DNA from: Kitagawia praeruptora
Taxonomy: Eukaryota > Streptophyta > Magnoliopsida > Apiales > Apiaceae
Reading direction: 5' to 3'
DNA length: 64,000 bases
NCBI GenBank assembly: GCA_037693485.1
Contig: CM075353.1
Span: 57,220,501-57,284,500, forward strand
The notes beneath the pieces are model-generated. The model was not told the DNA's origin, made no database searches, and worked only from the letters and a program-made list of their open reading frames with translations. Of this stretch, positions 54,220 through 64,000 are shown piece after piece. The translations under genes were made by a program, and so were the position numbers. The number at the start of each line of letters is the position of its first letter. The first letter of the stretch is position 1.

Positions 54220-56031
54220 CTAAAATTGTCCCTTTTTGTCTAATGGATGAGATGATAGAAAGGCCCTGCGAGCGGGATTTTGCCACCATTTGTGTAAGCC
54301 ATGAACCCAGTGAGACGGTGTTGTTTTACTACACTTGCTGTTCTCTTTGTCGTAGATAATGGTGTAATTTGAGCTGCTGACATTCCTAAAATAGCAAGAG
54401 TTATGGCTATTGAAGCTGTATGCCTGCTGTGTACTTCCTACACCGCTGACTACTAGGTTTCCCTTAACAAGCATAAAAGATTGTCCTCCTTGCAAATTGT
54501 TGAGAGAGCTAACTGATGATCCAAGCTTTGTTTTCGTGATTCTTTTTTCATTGAAACCCATTGACAGATTAGCTACTGAAGTATATGCTCCATCTCCTTG
54601 GTCAGCATTATCTGAGTATAAGTGAAGGGGAAATGTTTTCAATGATGTAACGGAATCTACATAAGGTCCTGAATTGGTAATAACATTATCATTAAAATCA
54701 ATCCTCTGATGCACTATTTGCATATCCCCATTATTGCCCATTTCCATCAAATTACTGTAATTGAACTGTTGAATTGCCTGAGTTGTTATCTTTCCGTAAG
54801 ATGACTTCACCCATCCAGTAGACTTTATCAGCCTACTAACCGTGGTAAAAAATGTCCCATTCAACCCAGTAAAATTTGATTCAGAAGAAACACGACGAGG
54901 CAAACTACTCGTTCTCAATACCTTTCCTTCTGTTTTTTCACTCTTTGGATCCAACCAGATATGCAAATTTGCGTCTATGTACCACACATTTAAAGCATTT
55001 GTAACGCTAAAACCAAACTCATGGGTCTGCCCATCTAATAATGTTCCTAGTGACGGAGTAACCTCGATATCATAGGTAGGGAGATCAAATGATCCAATTG
55101 CAGAAATGGGTCTCCATAAAAGGGGATTAACTCCTCCAGTATATATGACTGTAAATGGCCAAACTGCACCGACGACCTTACCATCCAAACTAACCACAAC
55201 TTCCCTAAAAGGCCCATTCCCCGGCACATTACTAAGGTTATTTTGAGCAATATACTCATTTGGTAAATTAGTATACCAAAACTCATCATTTTCATGAGGT
55301 GAAACATATACCTCCAACACAGCCTTATACGCATTTTTGGGTATCTTAAACTTCTTCGACTGTACATCAGTCGAATTAACCACTTCAAACCACAACCCAT
55401 CTTTCAAAGGTAAATTCCTCGAAATGGGAAGGATCAAATCAGCATTAAAACCATAATTATGACCCAAATCACCCCGATGCTTTTCAGAAGGATAAAAGTG
55501 GAAACTCAACTCAACGTGATAAACCCCGGTATAAGTATTATCTACAAGGTTACCTAAATAGGCAGCAAGAGTTTGATTGGTCATAAGCAATGAGTAATAC
55601 CTGGTAACATCTTTCTTAACAGTCCAGACAATCCCATTGGTTGTTGGCTCAGCAGTGCAGCTCCTGAGAAGCTCAACACCTCCAAGCCAAACCCCGAAAA
55701 TGCGGTCAAATTGTCTGCCTTTACAAGTAGCTTTCCATTCAAGAACAATTGTCGAAAAATCTCCAGATGGGCAATTGGGTTTATAATCAGCAAGAACAGG
55801 AGACTTGCCATATGTATAACCAAAATCATGTTGAAGAATGAGTTGAGAACAAGGCTTTGTGTTGGGCAAATCAATAGGTTTGGTTACTTCAAAGAATGTA
55901 GTGGGTGGGATATCTTTTGGGGATTCAGATAATTGTGATCTGAAGCGAGATGGAAATGAATTGGGGATGTTTGCATTGGAGTGAAGGAAGAACATGAACA
56001 AGTGGAGTAGGGTGAGGACAGTAAAACCCAT
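54220..56031 (-). CDS. Peptide-N4-(N-acetyl-beta-glucosaminyl)asparagine amidase A (PNGase A), host gene
   Basis: 603 residues in a single exon. The start chosen is the ATG at 56031 because it opens with a signal peptide (MGFTVLTLLHLFMFF...); an in-frame frame extends 37 codons further without such a signal. The protein has the plant PNGase A domain over nearly the whole length: the FFEVTKPI start, C..LIL.HDFG.TYG, CPSGDFSTIVLEW, DRIFGVWLGGVELLRSCTAEP and VWPFTVIYTGGVNPLLWRP. About nine N-glycosylation sequons (NQT, NST, NLS, NFT, NGT, NYS, NLS, NVS, NYT) fit a secretory-pathway glycoprotein. PNGase A removes N-glycans, including those with core alpha-1,3-fucose, from glycopeptides in vacuole or apoplast. 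Length matches the family (about 570-610). No lesion seen. Confidence 0.93.
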   Translation of the reverse strand: MGFTVLTLLHLFMFFLHSNANIPNSFPSRFRSQLSESPKDIPPTTFFEVTKPIDLPNTKPCSQLILQHDFGYTYGKSPVLADYKPNCPSGDFSTIVLEWKATCKGRQFDRIFGVWLGGVELLRSCTAEPTTNGIVWTVKKDVTRYYSLLMTNQTLAAYLGNLVDNTYTGVYHVELSFHFYPSEKHRGDLGHNYGFNADLILPISRNLPLKDGLWFEVVNSTDVQSKKFKIPKNAYKAVLEVYVSPHENDEFWYTNLPNEYIAQNNLSNVPGNGPFREVVVSLDGKVVGAVWPFTVIYTGGVNPLLWRPISAIGSFDLPTYDIEVTPSLGTLLDGQTHEFGFSVTNALNVWYIDANLHIWLDPKSEKTEGKVLRTSSLPRRVSSESNFTGLNGTFFTTVSRLIKSTGWVKSSYGKITTQAIQQFNYSNLMEMGNNGDMQIVHQRIDFNDNVITNSGPYVDSVTSLKTFPLHLYSDNADQGDGAYTSVANLSMGFNEKRITKTKLGSSVSSLNNLQGGQSFMLVKGNLVVSGVGSTQQAYSFNSHNSCYFRNVSSSNYTIIYDKENSKCSKTTPSHWVHGLHKWWQNPARRAFLSSHPLDKKGQF

Positions 56032-56092
56032 TTGTTGAATCAAACCAACCTCAAATGTGTTTAGTTTTTGTTTGGTAGGTAGATAGTAGTCG

Positions 56093-56101
56093 GTAGATAT
56101 A
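56093..56101 (-). promoter_or_regulatory. Possible TATA box of the PNGase A gene
   Basis: Minus strand tttatatct about 65 bp upstream of the chosen start codon. It is the best TATA-like sequence near the gene, but the AT-rich surroundings make chance matches likely. Confidence 0.35.
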
Positions 56102-56142
56102 AACAATGTGGTTTTGGAAACTTGGAGCGACTTACAATACAA

Positions 56143-57280
56143 TTGCTTTTATTACAAGGAGTGTATGGATTGTTTATAGTTACTATTTTGGGTCGTTTCA
56201 TTCATTTTTTTACATTTTCAAAATAATAAGTTTTAACATTATTACACCCTCTACTTCACTTATTTTAACAATACTTTACACTATTATACCCACCACTTCA
56301 CTTATTTTAACAACTAGCATTTTGCCCGTACTTCGTACACGGCTTCTTATTTAATTTAAAATGATAATACCAAAAATTTAACAAATTTGATTGATTTCTT
56401 AAAACGTCTTATCCTTTATATATATTATATGTTAACATGGCTTTCCATGCCATTTAGTAATTTACTAAAATATCCTGCCATTTAGTAAATTACTAAAATA
56501 CCCTCAAATTTTATAAATATATTAAAAATAATGTTGTTGTCATGGATTGAACCCATGACCTCTTACTAAGAATAAATTTCATGGTCACACCATTACCATT
56601 ATGCTAGAAGCCCAATTTATGCAAAGTTTGGAACTCATCCACTAGATTCTTAAATAGTTCTTAATTCTTCATTTTATTTAACACTTATTTTAGAAATAAT
56701 TTCAAAAAAACAAATGAAATAATGCCTCTTTTCATTTATTATAGGTCAAAATGCACTTTCAAGCCAATTTAGTAATTTAACAATATACCCCTTTTTATAT
56801 TAATGTTAAAATAATTATTTTTATTAGGAATAGATTTTATAAGCCTTCCTATGATACAAACAACTAAAATTTATGCACACAACCACTACACCATAACAAT
56901 TTTTGATACCTACTTTAAAAATCATTAAATACATTTTCAAAGAACCCGCTTCCTAGATTTTCCTTGATTTCTAAAATTTATGCATGATAAAACTATCAAA
57001 AATATATTTTCATCTCATTTAATTAAAATTAAATTTATTATTATTATTATTTATATTATTATTATTATATTTTCATGAAATTTTAAATTATAAAGTAATC
57101 TTTTTATATTAGGTATATGATACAAAAATGATACAAATTCACATTGTACACGAAATGACAAAAATTCAAATTTTAATTTCTGGTACAGGTATAATAGTAT
57201 TTTTTGGTAAAATCATAAATCATAAATCATAATATTTATTCTTGTTTGTTATGTTCATGACAAACATAGAATAAATTCAC
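56143..57280. other. AT-rich intergenic DNA with a Helitron-like end
   Basis: At 56312-56342 ctagcattttgcccgtacttcgtacacgg reads on the minus strand as a short hairpin followed by CTAG, the form of a Helitron 3' end. A ~55-bp phrase (tttaatttaaaatgataata to ttgatttcttaaaa, 56352-56404) recurs at 59990-60042. Nothing coding. Confidence 0.4.
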
Positions 57281-57990
57281 TTTATATACGTATAGACGAG
57301 AATTTCATCCATCTCGTTCGATCACGATCCAATCCCCTTCCCATTCGGGTTGGGGATTGCAAAAAATTTTCTATCAATATGAGAAATGTGGAATATTATA
57401 AAATAAAAATTCGGGGGATGAGAATGGGATCCCCAATTCACGTTCTCAGCCGATTATCGGGGATTCAGGGAATATTATATTTACTAGATTATTAAGATGA
57501 ATACAATTCAAAATTTTAAAATTTTGATAAATTTAAAATTTCATAAAAAATTAACAAAATAAAATTTTAATTTTAATAATTTTAGTTATATCTTTCATCA
57601 TTTATTGTAAATATATAATTTGAATTGCCATTTATGATATAATAATAATATTTATCATGATTTATCAAATTATTTTTATTATTAAATATATTAAGGAATT
57701 ATAAATTTCATTTAAAAAAATAAGAATCCTAAATTTCTCGTGGGGATACTCGTTCCCCTTTTGAAGTAGTAAAATAATCCCCATTTAGGGATCGATAAGG
57801 TTTCAACGATTATGTTCAAAATTTTAATTAAAAATAATATTTCATTTTTTTTGAAAAAGATCACGATTTCTCCGGGGATCCTCATTCCCGTTCGGGGCAG
57901 TAATCGGAGAGCAAAATAATTTTCGTTCAGGAACCGGGAGAGGTTCAATGATAATGTTCGAATTCGAGGATCGCCATGGGTATAACACTA
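57281..57990. repeat. Degenerate element rich in GGGGAT/ATCCCC units
   Basis: Higher GC than the neighbouring DNA, with spaced repeats of ggggat(t/a)c and attcccgttcgggg-like units in both orientations (57330-57360, 57412-57475, 57733-57785, 57870-57950). Probably an old non-autonomous transposon; ends not found. A 78-codon minus-strand frame here is not a gene. Confidence 0.45.
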
Positions 57991-60440
57991 TTCGATCCTA
58001 AATTCACCTGATGCCACTACCACGTACACAAAATAACATAAATTCATTTACTTTCAAATTTGGACATCTAGATATAAAAAACGCTCATTACAAATATTTA
58101 TATCTCAATTAAATATTAACAAAAGAGTAGGTACATCATTCTTTTTGTCAACTTAAAAACAAATGGTAATAGAACTAAATAGTTGATAATAATATGTTAA
58201 TCTAACTATTGACAAATATTAGATGAGTTTAATTAAAATTTAAAAATTATAATGTCAACAAAAAACATTCGAAAGAAGTAAATGTATAAGATTATTGTAC
58301 GAGTGATTTGGAAATTAAAGATTTTTATACCTAATTAGCTCATAATCATATAGTGATCATTTCATTCTAATATGTGCATGTAAAATTATTATAGTTAAAA
58401 TGCAGGTCATGCATTACACGACTATCACACTATCATAATAATTTCACTTTTAAAATTCTAAGATAAAAGTGTTTTAAAAAACTACAAAAGAAAATTATTA
58501 CCGAAAAAAAATTGTTCTGAAACTAGAATTATAGTTTTTTGAAATTATAATACAGTACTGTTTTTTATCTATACTATAAATATGCCATGAAAATAAGATA
58601 TGCATTCACGTGGTACACAAGACAACACGTGAATTTTTTTAACCATCAAAATAGGGCATATAATATAGAATATACGGAAACACGACATGATTTTTTGGTC
58701 TTATGATCAAAGGAACTAAATTTATGACCTCTAAATACAAATGGAGTTAAATTCACAACTACTGAATAAGTTATCTCTTTTTTAGTTTTTGTTTATATCT
58801 TATTTTTAATTAACTTTTATTAAATTTAATTAATATGTGATTGTTGGGGCTAGATACCATTACTTAAAATTATTGTCTACAAAAGTTGCAATTGTGAAAA
58901 ATAAATATTTTTGCTAAAACAATTATTTTTTAAAAAAAAAGTTGTTGAAAAATTGGTTTTAGATTTACTAAGTTGTTTTGAACCAAGTTTTCTACAAAAA
59001 AATTGTTGTCGCGGTCTGCAACATCAATACCAAACCAAAAAGACCTTCAATGTGATTGATACTATGTACAGTATATATCTATATAAAAATCAGAATTAGC
59101 TGATATGTTAGATTTGGACTATATGAGTTATCGATTATATATATACTAAACAAAGATGTAAAATTATATATGACTACCTATAACATAATGATCGATTAGT
59201 GATATTTTAAGACTGTATAAACTATAAATTTTTTTCATTGTAGTACAACATACATTTTAGTTGATTTTTTCTAATATTAATCCGATTTTTGTTGTTGCTG
59301 CCGTAATACATCTCCTACAAAATATGTAATGATCCACATATATCCTCTTGCTGGTTTACTATTACTAATCGAAATAAACTAAATAGCATATCATTATCAT
59401 GATAATCATTTAAAAAACTACTAGAAAATAGATTAAACGACACATTATTGTTGCAATAGTACTTAAACACTAATGAGTAACTTTTATGTATCATTATTAT
59501 CAGTCATTCATCTTACATTCAATGAGTTTTGTTTACAAATAAGATGCATAGGTAAGTTCAAGTGAATTTGAATTTTGTACTCTAACTAAAAATCAAAATC
59601 ACATACATATCATTTATTTTTCGGCACTTCTTATATCTCAAACCATTTTTAGTGCCACCATGAACAAAACGTGCCCCAAATATCATTTTGTGCCTCTACG
59701 TACTTTTAATTTTTTTACTTATTAGAAAAGATATGCCCCTAAATTATATCATCTTCTCGGTGCCACATTGCATGAGCGGCTTAATCTAAGGATTGCCTCT
59801 TTATGATATTCAAAATATAGAATACAATAATATTTCAAAAATTGAACGGTTGCCAACTATTGACCTTAAATAAATCGAACCATATAGAATAGATTAAAAA
59901 GAAGATATGACTAACTCAAACATGATTTATGAAAAAATTATGCAAATTAGAATGTGGCACGTGCCTTGTACGGGCTTTCATGCTAGTTTAATTTAAATTG
60001 ACAATACAAAAAATTTAACAAATTTGATTGATTTCTTAAAAAGATATTGTATGCAATTATATAAATAATCAATTCTTAGCAAGATATTATATACAATTAT
60101 ATAAGTATTTAATAAAATAATGATATGCTAAAATTTATATAAAAAAGTAGCATACAATTCTATTTTAACAATGTTGAAAATTTATTTAATCCATCAAAAT
60201 CTGCAATAAAAATAATAAATATTTTTACAAATATTGTTCTCTAATTGAAAACAATAATAAATTGTCTTCATTATTCAAATGCGGAAATAATAATTCCTTC
60301 ACCCCCAATGACTCCAAAACATTAAATGGCTCCAAAACATTAAACCTCATATAATATCAAGAACATGTTATATTAACTATGAGACCTCATAGTTAATATA
60401 ATGTGTAAATGTTGGAGAACAATGAGATCACATTTCAAGC
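57991..60440. other. AT-rich intergenic DNA without a recognised gene
   Basis: No frame with recognisable protein. At 59955-59988 gtggcacgtgccttgtacgg followed by gctttcatgctag resembles a plus-strand Helitron 3' end, directly before the phrase shared with 56352-56404. Confidence 0.4.
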
Positions 60441-60441
60441 A

Positions 60442-60722
60442 ATTTTTAATTTTTTTTGTTAAATTTTTTTATGAATGGATAGAGGGTAGAATTATAAGAC
60501 TTTTGTGTGAAGATGCCCCTAGCGGGGCCCTTTAAAATAGTTTGAAATGTAGCGAATATGTGTGTTCTCACTATTCTCATTTTAAATTTTTTTTGTTAAT
60601 TTTTTTATGAATGGATAGAGGGTAGAATTATATGACTTTTTTTTGGTGAAGATGCCCCTAGCGGGGCCCTTTAAAATAGCTTGAAATGTAGTGAATATGT
60701 GTGTTCTCACTGTTCTCATTCT
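60442..60722. repeat. 136-bp tandem duplication
   Basis: atgaatggatagagggtaga begins at 60471 and again at 60607. Both copies include gaagatgcccctagcggggc, gaaatgtag(c/t)gaatatgtg and ttctcact(a/g)ttctcatt. Near-identical (about 93 %), so recent. Confidence 0.9.
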
Positions 60723-61170
60723 CACCAGAGCGTGACCATTAAACTGTATTAGTAAATTCATGTATGAAAAAACAGTGTATATATATTATTAATATAGATT
60801 CTTTTATTAAAAATAAGTAAATTATACAATTAAATAAGCAAGCCAAAATATCAGATAAATATTCTAGTAGATTTATTGTTTATGTTCAAATTAAGGTCTT
60901 TCACCATGGGTGACTTTATTATATTAAAAATATGTTCTTATTGAAATGAATATAATAATTTGAATTTGAATATATTTTTAAACTACTTATTTTGATGGGT
61001 TGTTAATTTTTTTGTGATCAACTTAGAGGGGTAACCAAAAATAAAATTAATTGGAATACATAAACCCATTACCCACGTTATGATAAACAATACCTATAAA
61101 ATGGAAGTTGCTTATGTGGTTCAGACTTGTTAATTACTTCAATACTTCATTAGCTTGATCATCATGTGGA

Positions 61171-61276
61171 CCATCTTTCTTTTTATCACTTATGTTGCTG
61201 CTATGTAGTCTATCTATAACTAACATCTTTCTTTTTATCACTTATGTTGTTGCTATGTAGTCTATCTGTAACTAAA
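61171..61276. repeat. 52-bp tandem duplication
   Basis: catctttctttttatcactt starts at 61172 and 61224; the copies differ at only two or three positions. Confidence 0.9.
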
Positions 61277-61429
61277 CATCTCTCTCTGCTTGTAATCTAT
61301 ATTTATAAATGCAAACTTCTTCTTGTATTGTATTTTGTTTTCAATATTTAAAATTATGTAGCTGGAGGAGAAGAGAAAGGCCGGAGGTACAATCGTAGTA
61401 CTACAACATTACTGAAAATAAGTACAATA

Positions 61430-62500
61430 TCATATTAGAATTTTTTGTTCCAATCTAAATTGGGTTGCTCCAAATGCTGTGTAATGACAAAAAGGGGCAT
61501 TAAATAAATAAAGAAGATTAAAAAAAAATGAAGGATAATACTGTTTACCAAAAACACAGGTCTCCGCAAGAAGCTCACTTATTCACTTTTATCTTCAAAT
61601 AATGTATGATTACGAATTATAACAATCACATTTTCCATTACCTATTCTCTCTCAAAAAGCCAACTAAACTGAAAAAGGAAAAAGTTAGTGCTTTTATATT
61701 TTAATATGGAGCTCAAGTGAAAGTGCTACATATGAGATCATATATGAAGTGAAATTGAACGCGAGTAAAGAAGATATTTAGAGCATAAATAAGAGCAATG
61801 TTACCTGACCCAGAGGGTAAGGCTTGTGACGTGGGTCTGAGCTTCTAAGTATGCTATTCCATATTCCCTTCGGAGACATCCGATAAAAAGTATGTTATTC
61901 CATAAGACCTTCTTGTACGTAGCATGTCTACCCCATGAACATTAAGTTGAACAAATCCATAAAGAACATAAACTTGCTTGAAAACAAAATAATGTCTATA
62001 AGTATCAAACTGAGTCCCAAGATTATCTACAAATAACATGGTCCGTACTGTGTCAATGTTATTAACTGGTAATCTTTCCAACTACCTTTGTTATTACGAC
62101 ATGAAAAATAAAAAATTGAAAGGCCAAGCAAATATTTTAAAGGTACCTTTCTGGTGTCCTGTATATTATTATAACATCGGGTAATTCATTAAAACTTTAA
62201 TTCTTAAATTCCAAACCAAAATCAAAACCAAACAAATATTATCCTGTCTAATTTTTAATATTGTGAAATCAATAAAAACTTAACTCTTATGGCCAAACTG
62301 AAAACTGGAACCAAACATATATGACCCATACGGAGGTCTAGTACACATACCTTAACCCTACTTCAGGGGGTTGAGATGTTAATTTGAAAAACCCAGCTTT
62401 CAAATCTGAAAAGTGCAAACATGCATCAAAATCCAGCAGTGTGAAGATTTGAGCGGCTTGGACTTGAAGGTGAAAAATGACAGAGATAGATTTGAGTAAT
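61430..62500. other. Intergenic stretch with an unassigned short frame
   Basis: A 75-codon minus-strand frame at 61854-62081 has no similarity I recognise. The left end (61440-61550) holds one copy of the repeat phrase described for 62500-63620. Confidence 0.35.
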
Positions 62501-63620
62501 GACAAAACGGAGAATCAAATAAATAAAGAAAGATAAAAAAATAAAGGATAATACTATAGTAGAGGTTTAGATTTGGGTCGATCCAATTGGGTTACTCCAA
62601 ATGTTGTGTAATGACAAAAAATAGTATATGTTTAGATTTTGGTCGATCCAATCTAATTTGGGTCGCTGCAAATGTTGTGTAATGGTAAAAAGGGGCATCA
62701 AAGAAATAAAGAAGATTAAGAAAATGAAGGATAATAGTATCGTTGACAGAATTCGAACCTTGAAATTTTAGTAAATAAATTTAATCATGTAACATATTTA
62801 ATCATTAGATCTAACAGTTCTAATTTTAAATAATATTCTAACGGATATTATTCGTTGTATACGAATTTTAATTATATTTTTTTAGTGGTTAGAAGATATG
62901 ATGTCATATTTTTGGGTATGCAATTAGTAAATAAATTTAATCATGTAATATATTTAATCATTGAATCTAACAGTTCTAATTTTTAACTAAAAATCTAACG
63001 GATATTATCCGTTGTATACCAATTTTTGTTATATTTTGTTAGTGGTTAGAAGATATGAAGTCATATTTTTGGGTATGTATTAATTATTACAATATTATAT
63101 TTTAAATTAAAAGTCAACGTGTTTTAATTAATAGAAAAAAAATTATTGATTGGAAAATATGATATTTTAGGTATTTATAAAATGTAATATCATCAATTAT
63201 AAGTAAACATCTTTTAATTGAAAAAGACAATCAGCTAATTATCATTAATTATATTATTAATAAAAAAATGAAGGATAATAGTAGAGGTTTAGATTGGGTT
63301 GATCCAATTGGATCGCTCCAAATGCTGATTAGAGAGAAAAAAATTATTGATTAGAAGATATGATATTTTAGGTATTTATAAAAGGTAATATCATATCAAT
63401 TATAAGTAAACATCTTTTAATTGAAAAAGGCAATCGGCTAATTATCATTAATTATATTATTAATAAAAAAAATGAAGGATAATAGTAGAGGTTTAGATCC
63501 CCTCGGATCTCCTTTATATATTTATATAATAGTTCTAATTTTTAACTAAAAATATTACGGATATTATTCGTTGTATACGAATTTTTATTATATTTTGTTA
63601 GTGATATTTAATTTCCACCA
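62500..63620. repeat. Compound local repeat array
   Basis: Two phrases alternate. The first (aaaatgaaggataatagtag, then ggtttagat, then ttggg(t/a)cg(a/c)tcca) is found near 62545, 62635, 62725, 63270 and 63473, plus 61520. The second (aatcatgtaa(c/t)atatttaatca to gttgtatacgaattt) is found at 62781-62871 and 62938-63028, partly again at 63526-63582. A third block (attattgattggaaaatatg to tataagtaaacatct) is at 63140-63212 and 63338-63412. This looks like repeated segmental duplication of an intergenic unit. Confidence 0.75.
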
Positions 63621-64000
63621 TTAATAAAATTTAAAATTCAATTTATAGAAATTGATTATTTTAATATGTTTTACTTGAAAACAGAAATTGATTAGTTATT
63701 AAGAGAAATTTTATTTATATTTAAGTAAGGGTAATTAAGTAAAAACAATAGGTACCGACCAACCAACCAACCAACCGACGGGCGCCATATAATTGGAAAA
63801 CTATAGATTTTAGCTAAAGGAAATAGAAAAGGTAACATTTTTTTTAAAAAAAAATTGATTATTTTAATATGTTTTACTTGAAAAAGAAAATTGATTAGTT
63901 ATTGGGAAATTGTTTATTTATAATTAAGTAAGGGCATCATTTAATTGGAAAAAAGAGACTTTAGCTAAAGAAAATAGAAAATGTAACATATTTTAGAAGG
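63621..64000. repeat. AT-rich end with an imperfect ~180-bp duplication
   Basis: ttgattattttaatatgttttacttgaaaa occurs at about 63651 and 63857, each followed by a ttgattagttatt(a/g) phrase and a ttatttat(a/t) tract. A short (ccaa)n microsatellite is at 63759-63776. No gene. Confidence 0.6.

Noticed and set aside
61854..62081. 75-codon frame as an exon of a host gene
   Set aside because: No recognisable family, no flanking splice sites that join to other coding sequence, and repeats on both sides.

Overview
The window is plant nuclear DNA, most likely from a core eudicot with a moderately large, repeat-rich genome. The evidence is Ty1/copia and Ty3/gypsy LTR retrotransposons of plant lineages, hAT, PIF/Harbinger, Mutator-like and MITE elements, GT-AG introns, and one plant-type host gene (peptide N-glycanase A). 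The species cannot be named from the sequence. No rRNA, tRNA, CRISPR, organellar or bacterial feature was seen. About 75 % of the window is recognisable transposable element, much of it nested.

Left third (1-25.9 kb, all reading on the minus strand). A decayed copia element ('copia-3', 22.0-25.9 kb) is cut inside its reverse transcriptase at a TA microsatellite. There a Sirevirus-like copia element ('Sire-A') starts; its 5' LTR is at 20709-21971 and it runs off the left edge. A second Sirevirus-like element ('Sire-B', 7531-20475, about 12.9 kb) sits inside Sire-A's gag. It has two 988-bp LTRs, a 5-bp target duplication (gtggt), an initiator-tRNA-type PBS and a polypurine tract. Both Sire elements have gag, pol and a third reading frame (ORF3) downstream of pol, where Sireviruses carry an 'env-like' gene. 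All are broken by stop codons or frameshifts. Each carries its own short motif scattered through LTR and pol-ORF3 spacer; in Sire-B the motif also lies inside the coding regions.

Middle (26-48.4 kb). It holds a 104-bp tandem duplication, then a Ty3/gypsy remnant ('gypsy-1', 27.5-31.5 kb) whose LTR interrupts a hAT transposase pseudogene. After these come an eight-copy ~177-bp satellite-like array (33.9-35.2 kb), a fold-back MITE, and an isolated 1.5-kb LTR with a PBS. Next is a young Tat/Ogre-like Ty3/gypsy element ('Tat-1', 37861-48419). Tat-1 has gag, protease, RT, two RNase H domains and integrase on the minus strand, a three-exon antisense gene with its own TATA box on the plus strand, and a 79-bp tandem array next to the 3' LTR. 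Tat-1 is inserted in a PIF/Harbinger transposase.

Right (48.4-64 kb). Here are two Mutator-like elements with long terminal inverted repeats; one carries a captured HAESA-like receptor-kinase fragment, the other probably an aluminium-activated malate transporter fragment. A cluster of nested Tourist- and Stowaway-like MITEs follows. The only apparently intact host gene is the PNGase A gene (54220-56031, minus strand). The last 8 kb is AT-rich intergenic DNA with degenerate element ends and local tandem duplications.
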